NCBI RefSeq assembly: GCF_003344865.1
Contig: NZ_CP031165.1
Location: 4,221,910 to 4,285,909 of the forward strand
Origin: Euzebya pacifica
GTDB taxonomy: Bacteria > Actinomycetota > Nitriliruptoria > Euzebyales > Euzebyaceae
DNA: 64,000 nt
Direction of reading: 5' to 3'
The position numbers and the translations under genes were made by a program. The notes below the pieces were generated by a model that saw nothing but the letters and a program-made list of their open reading frames with translations, did no database searches and was not told where the DNA came from. Below, piece after piece: positions 22,610 to 32,717 of the stretch (positions within the stretch are counted from its first letter, which is position 1; each line of letters opens with the position of its first letter).

Positions 22610-24226
22610 ATGACCGGATCCGTCGCGTTCGTGCTGCACAGCCACCTGCCCTGGTTCCGGCGCAACGGCACCTTTCCCGTGGGCGAGGAATGGCTGTTCC
22701 AGTCGTGGTCGGAGTCCTACCTGCCGCTGATCGACGTGCTGGAGCGGCTGGCCGCCGACGGACACCGCGACCTGCTGACCCTCGGCATCACCCCCGTGCT
22801 GGCCGAGCAGATGGCCGACCCGTACCTGCTGGAGGAGTTCCACGGGTGGCTCGGCCGTCGGCTGCTGGACCTGCAGTGGACCCGCTCCGCCGCCCCGGCC
22901 CACGACAAGGCCGCCCTCGGCGAGGTGTGGGCCCACCACTGGACCCGCCAGACCCGCCTCCTGGAACAGCTGGAAGACGGGCTGCTCACCGAGGGGTTGG
23001 TCGCGCCCCTCGCCCGGCTGGCCGACGCCGGCGTCATCGAGCTGCTCGGCGGGCCGGCCACCCACCCGTACCTGCCGCTCATGGACTCCCCCGACCTCAT
23101 CCGTGGCCAGATCGCCGACGGACTGGCCACCGCTGAACGGCTCTTCGGCCACCGACCCACGGGCGTGTGGACCCCCGAGTGCGGCTACCGACCCGCGGGG
23201 CGCGTCGCCGACCCGACCGCCCCGCCGCAGCACGTCATGCCCGACGGCACCCCGATCCTGCGTCCGTCCGAGGCGGACCTGCCGGGACTCGAGGCGTTCT
23301 GGGCCGAAGCCGGTGTGGACCACTTCGTGCTGGACGGCCCGACGCTGGCCCGGGCGGCCGGCGCCCCCCAGCGGGACTGGTCGACCCTGGCCAGGGTCAT
23401 GCACCCGGTCGGCGACCCCCTGGACGTGCTGGACGGTCCCGTGTGGATCGGCGACTCCGACGTGGCCGCGTTCGGTCGCAACCTGGCGGTTTCCTACGCC
23501 GTGTGGAACCCCCACGGCGGGTATCCGGCCGACGAGTGGTACCGCGACTTCCACATGATCGACCTCGAGGGCGGCTACAAGTCGTGGCGGGTCACCGACA
23601 CCACCTCGCTGGCCAAGCAGCCCTACAGTCCCGACGCTGCCGCCGAGCGCGTGCGAGCCCATGCCGCGGACTTCGTCTCGCTGATCCGCAGCCACCTCGA
23701 TCCCCGCCCGGACGGGGCCACCGTCGTCGCGGCCTACGACACCGAGCTGTTCGGCCACTGGTGGTACGAGGGACCGCAGTGGCTGGAGGCGGTCTTCCGC
23801 GGCCTCGCCGACACCACGGCCGTCCGGCCCACGACGCTGCGTCGCCGCCTGGACGACCGACCACCCACCATGAGGCTGGCGTTGCCGGAGTCCTCGTGGG
23901 GCTGGGGCAAGGGGCACGCCGCATGGGTCACCGACGAGACCCGCTGGATCTGGTCGGCCATCCGTGAGGCGGAAGCCCGGTTCATGGGCCTGCCCGAGGG
24001 GTCGTCGCGCGACGCGGCCTGGCGACAGCTGGTCCTCCTGCAGGCGTCGGACTGGCCGTTCATGATCGCCCGCGAGCAGTCCCCGCAGTACGCCGTGGAG
24101 CGGGTCAAGACCCACCTCGCCCGCTTCGAGCAGGCCTGTCGCGGCCACGACCTGGAGGAGCTCGCCGACATCGACGATCCCATCGGCGCAGGCGTGCCGG
24201 CGGCGATCACCCCGCCTCGGGGCTGA
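22610..24226 (+). CDS. Glycoside hydrolase family 57, probable 1,4-alpha-glucan branching enzyme (Rv3031-like)
   Basis: The 538-residue enzyme fits GH57 branching enzymes (about 520-530). Conserved regions are visible: LHSHLPW at the N-terminus, the nucleophile region WTPECGYRP with Glu190, the acid/base region AAYDTELFGHWWYEG with Asp377, and a C-terminal helical domain including LLQASDWPFMIAREQ. These enzymes cut and transfer alpha-1,4-glucan segments to make 1,6-branches; in mycobacteria Rv3031 acts in methylglucose lipopolysaccharide and glucan synthesis. With etfBA and the Rv3030-like methyltransferase upstream, the mycobacterial gene order is partly kept. Confidence 0.9.
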   Translation: MTGSVAFVLHSHLPWFRRNGTFPVGEEWLFQSWSESYLPLIDVLERLAADGHRDLLTLGITPVLAEQMADPYLLEEFHGWLGRRLLDLQWTRSAAPAHDKAALGEVWAHHWTRQTRLLEQLEDGLLTEGLVAPLARLADAGVIELLGGPATHPYLPLMDSPDLIRGQIADGLATAERLFGHRPTGVWTPECGYRPAGRVADPTAPPQHVMPDGTPILRPSEADLPGLEAFWAEAGVDHFVLDGPTLARAAGAPQRDWSTLARVMHPVGDPLDVLDGPVWIGDSDVAAFGRNLAVSYAVWNPHGGYPADEWYRDFHMIDLEGGYKSWRVTDTTSLAKQPYSPDAAAERVRAHAADFVSLIRSHLDPRPDGATVVAAYDTELFGHWWYEGPQWLEAVFRGLADTTAVRPTTLRRRLDDRPPTMRLALPESSWGWGKGHAAWVTDETRWIWSAIREAEARFMGLPEGSSRDAAWRQLVLLQASDWPFMIAREQSPQYAVERVKTHLARFEQACRGHDLEELADIDDPIGAGVPAAITPPRG

Positions 24227-24349
24227 CCGGTCGGGTCACCCCGAAGATCTTCTGAATCCCTTGCGGCCGTATCGCTGCCTTGCACTGGCGGTCGAGAACC
24301 GGCAGGTTGCGCGTGGGCGCATCCGCCCAGAGGGACAGAGAGGTATCAC

Positions 24350-25534
24350 GTGTCGAACCAGCCACCGCCACCGTTCGGGCAGCAGCCACCACAGGGTGGG
24401 TACGACCCCGCCGGACAGCCCCCGCCGCCCGGCGGACAACCGCCCGGATTCGGCGCGCCACCCCCGGGTTTCGGCGGTCAGGGCTACGGCGAACAGGGAC
24501 CGGGGGGCCAGCAGCCGCCCGGCGGTCAGGGCTTCGGCGGCCCTCCGGGGGGCGGTCCCCCTGGCTTCGGCGGCCCCCCAGGCTTCGGCGGCGGCGACTT
24601 CCAGCCACCGAAGAAGAGCAACGCTCCGATCATCTTCGGGATCATCGCGGCGCTCGTGATCATCGGCGGAGGCGTCGGCGCGTTCTTCGTCCTCAGGGGT
24701 GACGACGACGAGCCCGTCGCCGTCGCCACGACAGAAGCCACGACCGAGGCCCCCACGACCGAGGCGGCCACCGAGGCCCCCACGACGGAAGCCGCGACCG
24801 AGGACACCTCCGAGGAGGTTCCGCCGGCCCCGCCCGCGCCGACCCCGCCGCCCGCGCCGTCGATCCCGGAGGCCACCGAGGCGCCCACGACGGAAGCCGC
24901 GCCGGCAGCGCCGCCCGGTGGCGCCGATGACATGTCGATGGGCGAGAGCGCCAACGGTGAGATCACCGATGCCGTCCCGTCGGTGGACTTCTTCTTCGAC
25001 GCAGCCTCCGGTGCGGCCGTGGAGATCTCCATGATCGCCCTGGCCGACAGCCTCGACCCCGTCCTCCGCCTGTACGACCCCTCGGGCGCTCTGGTCGACG
25101 AGAACGACGACTTCGACTTCTCCGAGAGCCGCAACTCCCGGATCTCCACGACCCTGCCGGCCGACGGGCAGTACCGCATCGAGGCCACCTCCTTCGCGGG
25201 CACCACCGGGCCGTTCGAGATCACGTTGACGTTCCCGTCAGTGCTGACCGACTCCGACGAGCTGTCGGAGGCCGTGCCCGAGATCTCCTACGAGTACGAC
25301 GGCGTCGTCGGCCAGCGCATCCGCATCGACATGGTGGGCACGAACGAGGGCACCGACCCGCTGCTGCGCCTGATCGGCCCGGACGGCAGCGAGGTCGCCC
25401 AGGACGACGACGGCGGCGAGGGCCTCAACGCCCGGTTGGAGTACACCATCGACGTGCCCGGGACCTACACGGTCGTCGCCACGGCGTTCGCCAGCGGCTA
25501 CGGCCCCTACGAGATCACGCTGACGGAGTTCTGA
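24350..25534 (+). CDS. Membrane protein with Pro/Gly-rich head and two PPC-like domains
   Basis: The 394-residue protein has a cytoplasmic head of about 85 residues rich in Pro/Gly/Gln (repeats like PPGFGG), a membrane helix at about 90-112 (IIFGIIAALVIIGGGVGAFF), and a Thr/Glu/Ala-Pro linker. Two exterior repeats of about 95 residues follow, each ending in PFEITLTF or PYEITLTEF. Those repeats (DSLDPVLRLYDPSGALVDEN; GTDPLLRLIGPDGSEVAQDD) look like bacterial pre-peptidase C-terminal (PPC) domains, which bind surfaces or glycans. GTG at 24350 is preceded by GAGAGG at 7 bases. Its 3' end overlaps the convergent GNAT gene by 28 bases. Confidence 0.8.
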   Translation: MSNQPPPPFGQQPPQGGYDPAGQPPPPGGQPPGFGAPPPGFGGQGYGEQGPGGQQPPGGQGFGGPPGGGPPGFGGPPGFGGGDFQPPKKSNAPIIFGIIAALVIIGGGVGAFFVLRGDDDEPVAVATTEATTEAPTTEAATEAPTTEAATEDTSEEVPPAPPAPTPPPAPSIPEATEAPTTEAAPAAPPGGADDMSMGESANGEITDAVPSVDFFFDAASGAAVEISMIALADSLDPVLRLYDPSGALVDENDDFDFSESRNSRISTTLPADGQYRIEATSFAGTTGPFEITLTFPSVLTDSDELSEAVPEISYEYDGVVGQRIRIDMVGTNEGTDPLLRLIGPDGSEVAQDDDGGEGLNARLEYTIDVPGTYTVVATAFASGYGPYEITLTEF

Positions 25535-26484
25535 CCGTCGTCGTCGGCGGATCCACCATCCGCCGACACGTCAGCGGACACATCGTCGGGCCGGTCCTCG
25601 GCCCGACGATGCTGGTCTCCGGGCGGTGTTGCGCCGGCTGACGAAACGTCCTCGGGCAGACCGTCCTCCGCTGGTTCCTCGTCGGCGTCGGACCTGCTCG
25701 CGCGGTTCTTGAGCGCCCGATCCTTCAGGACCCCGTCGACGCGTTCGGCACCCTCCTCGACCAGCCGGCGGATCATCCGCAACGGCTGGCGGACGGCATC
25801 GTCGGCACGCTCGACGAGCCAACCGAACGGGTACGCCCATGCATGCATGTCCGCGGGCTGGGATCGGGCGACGCTGGCGATCCACTGGCCCGCCGGGGTG
25901 TCGGGCTGCTCGGCATCGGGTTCGGGGATGGGCACGTCGACCCGGTAGACCCCTGCCTCCTCGCGCACGAACGTGCCGTCGAGCTGGGCGAAGATCTCCA
26001 GCATCGCCTTGTTCTCTGCCAGGACGTAGTTGCGGAACGTCCGGATGCCGCGTTCCCAGGCGAGCGGTTCGAGCTTGCCGAGCAGGGTGGTGCCGATACC
26101 ACGCCCCTGGTAGTCGTCGAGGACGGTGATGGCCGCCTCGGCGATCGTGGGGTCCTCCGCGAGGCGGATGTAGCGCGCCACGCCGATGCCGGGGGCGCCC
26201 TCGAGGTCCGGGTCCAGGGCGATCAGCGCCTCGTGGTCGTGGTGGTCGACCTCGGTGAGGTAGGCCAGCTGCGAGGACGAAAGCCGCTGCACGGCGCTGT
26301 GGAAGCGCAGGTAGCGCGAACGGGGGGACAGCAGCTGCAGGCCCTCCTCGATACGCGTCCGGTCAGTCGGACGGATCGGTCGGACCCACATGCGCGTGCC
26401 GTCGCGCAGGCGCACCTCGTCGACCGAACGAGGGTCCTCGTCGGTGCTGGCCTTGGTTCGATCGGAACGGCGAAGGTCGTTCAT
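25507..26484 (-). CDS. GNAT family N-acetyltransferase with long acidic C-terminal tail
   Basis: The 325-residue protein has a GNAT domain at about 20-180: VRLRDGTRMWVRPIRPTDR at the start, then acetyl-CoA loop DDYQGRGIGTTLL and FRNYVLAENKAMLEIF. The N-terminal pattern matches GNAT domains found in Pat-type protein lysine acetyltransferases. The C-terminal 100 residues are acidic and probably disordered. The start is ATG at 26484; no Shine-Dalgarno precedes it. The gene is divergent from the penicillin-binding protein and overlaps the 3' end of the PPC gene by 28 bases. Confidence 0.82.
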   Translation of the reverse strand: MNDLRRSDRTKASTDEDPRSVDEVRLRDGTRMWVRPIRPTDRTRIEEGLQLLSPRSRYLRFHSAVQRLSSSQLAYLTEVDHHDHEALIALDPDLEGAPGIGVARYIRLAEDPTIAEAAITVLDDYQGRGIGTTLLGKLEPLAWERGIRTFRNYVLAENKAMLEIFAQLDGTFVREEAGVYRVDVPIPEPDAEQPDTPAGQWIASVARSQPADMHAWAYPFGWLVERADDAVRQPLRMIRRLVEEGAERVDGVLKDRALKNRASRSDADEEPAEDGLPEDVSSAGATPPGDQHRRAEDRPDDVSADVSADGGSADDDGQNSVSVIS

Positions 26485-26573
26485 CAGGAGAAACGGTAGC
26501 TGTAGCAAGCACCCAACATGCCCACGTTCGTACAGCGGCCAACCGTCCGGTCGGAGACGGTCCGGACTAGTCC

Positions 26574-26579
26574 TACACT
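26574..26579 (+). promoter_or_regulatory. Candidate -10 element (TACACT) for the PBP gene
   Basis: TACACT fits TANNNT and ends 8 bases before the GTG at 26588. It follows an inverted repeat GTCCGG...CCGGAC at about 26545-26566, which could be an operator. Leaderless translation is likely. Confidence 0.4.
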
Positions 26580-26587
26580 CGGCAGCG

Positions 26588-28747
26588 GTGATCCGACGGT
26601 TCGTGTTGCGTCTGGCGATCGCGCTGACCACGACGATCGCGATCGTGGCGTTGCTCCTGGTCGGGGCGGGCTACCTCGCCCTGAACACCGAATGGCGCCT
26701 CCCGCCCGCCCGTGAGCTCGGCAGCCCCTCGTCGTTGTTCGATCGTGACGGCACGCCCTGGTACCGCTTCGCCGCCGAGGTCGAGCACCAGTACGTCCCG
26801 CTGGCCGCCATCTCGCCGTTCCTCCAGGACGCCGTGCTGGCCACCGAGGACCACCGCTTCTACGACCACCAGGGCGTCGACCCGCTGGGCGTGGTCAGGG
26901 CGGTGTGGCAGAACGTGTCGGAGCGGGAGATCCGTGAGGGTGCCTCGACCCTCACCCAGCAGTACGTCAAGAACGCCTTCACCGGGTCCGAGCGCACCTT
27001 CAGTCGCAAGATCCGCGAGGCCGTGCTGGCGGTGCAGCTGGAGAAGGACCTGTCCAAGGAGGAAATCCTCGAGGCGTACCTGAACCGGGCCTACTTCGGC
27101 GAAGGGGCCTACGGCGCGGAAGCCGCGGCCGTCACGTACTTCGGGATCGGTGCGGCGGACCTCGACCTGGCCCAGGCGGCCACGATCGCCCAGACGCTGG
27201 GCCGGCCGGCCGACTACTCCCCCATCGACGACCCCGAGGGGACCCTCGAGCGACGCAACCGCGTGCTGGATGAGATGGTGCAGTACGGCTTCGTCGAGCA
27301 GGCCGACGCCGACGCTGCGCGCCTGCAGCCGCTGGGCCTCGTCGACACCAACACGTCTGCACCGGCCGCCCCTTACCTGGTGGAGGAAATCCGCCGCCAG
27401 CTGCTGGAGGCCTACGGGCCGGACCTGCTGTACAAGGGCGGCCTGCAGATCACCGCCACGGTGGAGCTGGACCAGCAGTGGGCGCTGGAACGACAGATGG
27501 TGGCGCACCTGCCCGAAGAGGTGGGGTTCGAGCCGGCTGCGGTGGCGCTGGACCCGACGACCGGTGACGTGCTGGCCGCGTGGTCGGGACGGGGGTTCGA
27601 GGTGTCGCAGGTCGACCTGGCGCTGAACCCCGACTACGGCCGCCCGTCGGGGTCGACGTTCAAGGTCTTCGCCCTGGCGGCGGCGCTGGAGCAGGGCTAC
27701 ACGCTGGACTCCTCGTGGGCGGCGCCCGGGCAGATCACCATCGGCGACTGGAGCCCCCGTGGTGGCGGTTGTGGAGGCCGATGCAGCCTGCGACAGGCCA
27801 CGGCCAGCTCGGTCAACACCGTCTTCGCCCAGGTGGCCGAAGCCGTCGGGTCGGGCCCGATGACCCAGATGGCCACCCGGCTGGGCGTGCAGTCCACCCT
27901 GCGCGACAACGACCTGACCCAGGTGCTCGGCACGTCGTCGGTGACGGCGCTGGACATGGCCAGCGCGTTCGGGACGCTCGCCAACGACGGGGTCGCCTGT
28001 CCGGCCCGTCTGGTGCTGGAGGTGACCGGACCCGACGGTGAGGCGCTGCCCCCGCCGGACCCGCGCCAACCCGACCCCGACGACGTGGAGCAGTGGTCCC
28101 GCCGGATGGGTGCCGAGGGCTGGGACATCGAGGACGACCCCGGCGGACTGGGCCGGTGCTACAGGGCCGTTGCACCCGGGGTGGCTCGTCGCGCCAACCT
28201 CGCGCTGCAGGACGTGGTGGACGGTGGCACCGGCAGGCGCGCCGACATCGGGATCCCGCAGGCGGGCAAGACGGGCACCACGTCGGACTCCGCGCAGGTG
28301 TGGTTCGTCGGCCACACCCCCGACCTGGCCCTGTCGGTGATGGTCAGCCACATCGACGGTGACATCCCGCTGCGCAACCTGCCCGGCTGCTCGGCGGCCT
28401 GCTATGGCGGTCAGCTTCCCGCCACGATCTGGGCGGACCTCGCGCCGGTCCTGCTGGAGGGGGTCGAGCCCCGCGAGTTCGTCGAACCCGGAGAGGGCGA
28501 CGGTCGGGACGGCGAGCAGCCGACCCCACCACGTGGACCCTCGTCGTTGGTCACCAACCCCCAACCCGCCCGGCCGGCCCCCGCGCCGGTTCCCACGGTC
28601 CCACAGCCCTCCGCCGCGCCCGAGCCGCCGCCCCCGACGGCCGCGCCCCCGCCACCTCCACCGCCGCCTGAGGAGGACGACCCACCCGGTCCGAACGGCG
28701 GCATCGTCGGCGGCCTGCTGGGCCGGGACCCCGACGACCCCGACTAG
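26588..28747 (+). CDS. Bifunctional penicillin-binding protein (PBP1A-type transglycosylase/transpeptidase)
   Basis: The 719-residue class A PBP has an N-terminal membrane anchor (about 5-35). The GT51 transglycosylase domain carries ATEDHRFYDHQGVD and EGASTLTQQYVKN. The transpeptidase domain has active-site Ser356 and Lys359 (STFK), the SVN motif (408-410) and KTG (561-563). It polymerises and cross-links peptidoglycan outside the membrane. Residues about 640-719 form a Pro-rich tail (runs of PPPP) typical of actinobacterial PBPs. GTG at 26588 is chosen from the -10 box and because residues upstream have no PBP homology. A tandem-repeat junction follows the stop. Confidence 0.95.
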   Translation: MIRRFVLRLAIALTTTIAIVALLLVGAGYLALNTEWRLPPARELGSPSSLFDRDGTPWYRFAAEVEHQYVPLAAISPFLQDAVLATEDHRFYDHQGVDPLGVVRAVWQNVSEREIREGASTLTQQYVKNAFTGSERTFSRKIREAVLAVQLEKDLSKEEILEAYLNRAYFGEGAYGAEAAAVTYFGIGAADLDLAQAATIAQTLGRPADYSPIDDPEGTLERRNRVLDEMVQYGFVEQADADAARLQPLGLVDTNTSAPAAPYLVEEIRRQLLEAYGPDLLYKGGLQITATVELDQQWALERQMVAHLPEEVGFEPAAVALDPTTGDVLAAWSGRGFEVSQVDLALNPDYGRPSGSTFKVFALAAALEQGYTLDSSWAAPGQITIGDWSPRGGGCGGRCSLRQATASSVNTVFAQVAEAVGSGPMTQMATRLGVQSTLRDNDLTQVLGTSSVTALDMASAFGTLANDGVACPARLVLEVTGPDGEALPPPDPRQPDPDDVEQWSRRMGAEGWDIEDDPGGLGRCYRAVAPGVARRANLALQDVVDGGTGRRADIGIPQAGKTGTTSDSAQVWFVGHTPDLALSVMVSHIDGDIPLRNLPGCSAACYGGQLPATIWADLAPVLLEGVEPREFVEPGEGDGRDGEQPTPPRGPSSLVTNPQPARPAPAPVPTVPQPSAAPEPPPPTAAPPPPPPPPEEDDPPGPNGGIVGGLLGRDPDDPD

Positions 28748-28750
28748 CTC

Positions 28751-28886
28751 CCCAGCCGCGTGTCGTCCCCGTCGACCCCCTCGCGACCCAACCAACACCC
28801 CCCAGCTGTCTGTCGTCCCCGTCGACCCCCTCGCGACCCAACCAACACCCCCCAGCCGCGTGTCGTCCCCGTCGACCCCCTTGCGA
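28751..28886. repeat. 50-bp tandem repeat between convergent genes (2.7 copies)
   Basis: Units at 28751-28800, 28801-28850 and a partial third at 28851-28886 are near-identical: each has CAGC near the start, then TGTCGTCCCCGTCGACCCCC, then TCGCGACCCAACCAACACCC. They fill nearly the whole gap between the PBP stop (28747) and the adaptor stop (28902). The unit length is not a multiple of three, and no gene is seen. Confidence 0.9.
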
Positions 28887-28901
28887 CGGAGACGACACGG
28901 G

Positions 28902-30734
28902 TCAGCCGGGCAGCCGGACGGTGGTGCCGGCGTCGATGCCGTCGGTGATCTCGGCACGGCCGTCAACGACCAGGCCGATCACGACCGGGGTCAACCGGTC
29001 GGTCGAGCCCTCGGCCACCCGGACCGCGGGGGTGCCGTCGGTGCCCTCGACCAGCGCAGCGACGGGGACCGTCACCGCCGCCGTTGTGCCGTCGGCGATC
29101 CGGCTGACCGTGATCGCCGACCCGTCGGGACGGTCCGACAGGTCGTCGTCGGCCTGGACGTGCAGGGTCCGGGTCCCCACCTGGTCGACCGTGCCGCCCT
29201 CCACGGCGACGCTGCGCGCCGACACCGTGCCCGTGCCGAGGACCCGGTCGTCGACCAGGAGGGTGACGGGGGTGCCGACCTCCCACGCGCGGGACTCGTC
29301 GGCGGGCGCGGGCACCACCACGAGCTGCTCCTCCCCGCCGACGCTCAGCACGGGGCTGCCGTCGGACAGGCTGGCACCCACGACGGCGTCGTGACGCAGG
29401 ATCGTCGCCGGCGCGTCCAGCAGGACGACTTCGTCGGTGGTCACGGCCCCGTCGGGGTCGGTGCGGCCGAGCGCGGTTTCCCAGGCCTCGACAGCGCTGG
29501 CCGTGGCGGAGGTGAAGGTGGTGTCGACGGTCAGGTCGTCGCCGTAGCCGAGCGACACCAGCGCCGACTCGAGCAACGCCACGTCATCGCCGTCCTCGGC
29601 ATCGGTGTCGAGGTCGCGGTACCAGACCCCGTCACCGACCAGCACCACCACCGGTTCGGCGTCGAGGGTCCAGGCGACCGTGCCGAGGTCGAGCAGGTCG
29701 CCGACCGCAGCGATCGAGGTCAGCGTGGGGCCGTTCGCGGCGACACCCGCGCCTGCCTCGACGGTGCCGCTGGTGCCGGCCGAGCCGGTCCCGCCGCCCA
29801 ACCCGGTGGTCCCACCGCTCGTCGTCGTCCCGCGGCCACCGCCACCGCCGCCGGGTGCGGCCGTACCGGCGCCATCGGACTGTCCGTCCTCGCGACCGGC
29901 ATCTGCCTGGTCGCAGTCGACGGCGTCGTCGGGCGCGGGGGTCGGTTCCGGTTCGGGTGTCGGCTCGTCGGTCGGTTCCGGGACGGGCGTCGTCGTCGGT
30001 TCGGGGTCGGGCGTGGTCGCTGGCTGCGCCGTGTCGGGCACGCACACCGCTGACGGCTCCGACGCCGTGGGGGTCGGAGCCGCCGGTGCCGCCGGCTCGT
30101 CGGTCGGCTCGACAGTCGGCCCGCCTGTGGGCTCGGCGGTCGGCCCGGCTGTGGGGTCGGCAGTCGGCTCGGCGGTCGGGGACGCCTCCGTGGTCGGCGT
30201 CGGCTCGGCCGTCGGGCTGGTCCCGGACGGCGGGGTCTCGGTGGGCGCCCCTGTCGTGGGCGTCTCGGTCGTGGGCGTCTCTGTCGTGGGCGCCTCGGTT
30301 GGGGACGCCTCGGTTGGGGACGCCTCGGTTGGGGGCGCCTCGGCGGCGGGATCGGTGGACGGGGCCTCCGTGGCGTCCTGGGCCACCTTCTGGCCGCGCA
30401 GGCCGGCAACGGCAGCCTGCCCGTCACCGGACGCGACGGCGTCGTCGTCGGAGGAGACGGGGACGGCAACGACGCCACCACCGATGGTCAACGTGCGCTC
30501 GTCGGCACGTTCGACGGTGCCCTCCAGCGTGGCGTCGACCACGAGCTCGGCCGCTGTGGCGACCGTGGTGGGGCCGGGATCGATCGGGGCGGTCGTCTCG
30601 GCCGCCCCGGCCACGCCACCGACGGCCAGTCCAGCCCAGACCATGCCGAGAACTGCCGCGCAGACCACGGCGACGCCGAGCACGGCAGGAGCCCTGCCAG
30701 ACGCCGAAGAAGCGGATGGATCGATGATGGGCAT
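28902..30734 (-). CDS. Second efflux adaptor (MacA/HlyD-like) with peptidoglycan-binding-type domain and Thr/Pro-rich insert
   Basis: The 610-residue protein has an N-terminal membrane helix (about 18-43). After a short beta segment comes a very long Thr/Pro/Glu-rich insert (about 115-340) containing six 15-bp repeats. The C-terminal ~270 residues follow the adaptor plan also seen in the gene at 32714: beta-barrel/lipoyl-like pieces around a small helical module (LLESALVSLGYGDDL, then [21 protein letters not shown]). That module resembles peptidoglycan-binding domain 1. It begins 1 base after the permease stop, so it is the last gene of the MacAB-like operon. Confidence 0.78.
   Translation of the reverse strand: MPIIDPSASSASGRAPAVLGVAVVCAAVLGMVWAGLAVGGVAGAAETTAPIDPGPTTVATAAELVVDATLEGTVERADERTLTIGGGVVAVPVSSDDDAVASGDGQAAVAGLRGQKVAQDATEAPSTDPAAEAPPTEASPTEASPTEAPTTETPTTETPTTGAPTETPPSGTSPTAEPTPTTEASPTAEPTADPTAGPTAEPTGGPTVEPTDEPAAPAAPTPTASEPSAVCVPDTAQPATTPDPEPTTTPVPEPTDEPTPEPEPTPAPDDAVDCDQADAGREDGQSDGAGTAAPGGGGGGRGTTTSGGTTGLGGGTGSAGTSGTVEAGAGVAANGPTLTSIAAVGDLLDLGTVAWTLDAEPVVVLVGDGVWYRDLDTDAEDGDDVALLESALVSLGYGDDLTVDTTFTSATASAVEAWETALGRTDPDGAVTTDEVVLLDAPATILRHDAVVGASLSDGSPVLSVGGEEQLVVVPAPADESRAWEVGTPVTLLVDDRVLGTGTVSARSVAVEGGTVDQVGTRTLHVQADDDLSDRPDGSAITVSRIADGTTAAVTVPVAALVEGTDGTPAVRVAEGSTDRLTPVVIGLVVDGRAEITDGIDAGTTVRLPG
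30253..30342 (-). repeat. 15-bp coding tandem repeat (6 units) in the second adaptor
   Basis: Six 15-bp units run in frame at 30253-30342 on the plus strand: three close to GTCGTGGGCGTCTCG, then three close to GTTGGGGACGCCTCG. On the coding strand they give pentapeptides such as TEASP and TETPT in the low-complexity insert. Two sub-blocks suggest two rounds of expansion. Confidence 0.85.
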
Positions 30735-30735
30735 G

Positions 30736-31979
30736 TCAGACGGTCCTCAGGGCATCGGTGGGTGAGAGGCGGGACGCACGCAACGCCGGGTACAGCCCGG
30801 CGAACGCCCCGATGAGCAGGGCGGCACCGAGGCCACCCGCGACGGCAACGCTGGGGATGACGACAGGCCAGCCGCGGATCATCCCGTAGCCGACGGTGAC
30901 GCCCGCGCCGAGCGCGACACCGAGCACACCACCGAGGCCGGACAGGACCAGCGACTCGCCGAGGAACTGGATGGTGACGTGGCGGCGGGTCGCGCCGAGC
31001 GCTCGCCGCAGGCCGATCTCCGACCGGCGCTCGAGCACGGAGATGACCATGACGTTGGCGATGCCGACCCCGCCGACCAGCAGCGCAACCGCGCCCAGGC
31101 CGAGGAAGAGCGAGGTGAACGCATCGCTGGCTGCGGCACGAGCCTCGATCGCGTCGCTCGGACGCGACACCTCGACCTGATCAGGATTCTCCGGATTGGT
31201 GGTGGCCGGGATGACGTCCTGGACCGCGTCGACCTGCTCTGGGTCGACTCGCAGGTGGATGATCTCCGGCGTGATGTCGGCATCCAGCAGCGACGCGGCG
31301 ATGCCGGTGCCGATGATCGCCGAGCGGTCGATGTCGGGGGCCAGCGGCAGCTCGTCGAGGATCCCGATGACGGTGAACCACTCCTCGCCGATCCACACCC
31401 GCACACCATCCGCGACGTCGTCGATGCCGAGGCGCTGGGCGGTGACCGCGCCGAGCACGGTGACCGGCAGGTCGCTGCGGACCGCGTCGAGCCACTCGCC
31501 GTCAGCGACACTGCCGACGAGCGTGTCCAGCAGGTCGGTGTCGGCAGCCTTCACGCTGATGCCACCGGTCAGGTCCTCGGGGACCAGGTCGGTGCGGTAC
31601 ACGGCAGCGGTGACGGAGGTGACCGACGACGACGCCTCGACCGGACCGATGCGCGCCAACATCGCGTCGGCGGTCTCGGGCAGGGTCGGGTCTCCAGCGC
31701 CCAGCCCGAAGCCGGTGCCGGCCTGGACGCTGAGCAGGTTCGTGCCGAGGTCGTCGAGCTCCGACAGCAGGTCGGCGCGAGAGGACTCGGAGATCCCGAG
31801 GACGGCGACCATGGCGGCGATGCCGATGGCGATGCCGAGCGCCGACAGCGCCGTCCGCATGCGGCGTGTCCGCAGGCCGACCGTGGCGACGCGCACGACA
31901 TCGATGGTGTGCAGGGAGCTCGAGGGCACCGCGGTCCGACGTCGGTTCGGCAGCAGGCGAGCAGGCACGAGGCGACCCA

Positions 31980-31980
<1 letters not shown>
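30736..31980 (-). CDS. MacB-like ABC transporter permease (FtsX family)
   Basis: The 414-residue permease has the MacB/LolC plan: TM1 at about 42-65 (MRTALSALGIAIGIAAMVAV), a large exterior MacB-type core domain (about 70-285), then three helices in the C-terminal quarter (LFLGLGAVALLVGGVGIANV; LSGLGGVLGVALGAGVTVGY; GGLGAALLIGAFAGLYPAL) ending in RASRLSPTDALRTV, the usual terminus of this family. Its ATG at 31980 shares a base with the ATPase stop (TGATG), which shows coupling. Together the two act as a mechanotransmission-type exporter. Confidence 0.93.

Positions 31981-32713
<733 letters not shown>

Positions 32714-32717
<4 letters not shown>

Noticed and set aside
28751-28886. 50-bp repeat as an attachment site or small RNA genes
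   Set aside because: The units are head-to-tail, lack hairpins or promoter boxes, and no integrase or phage gene is near.
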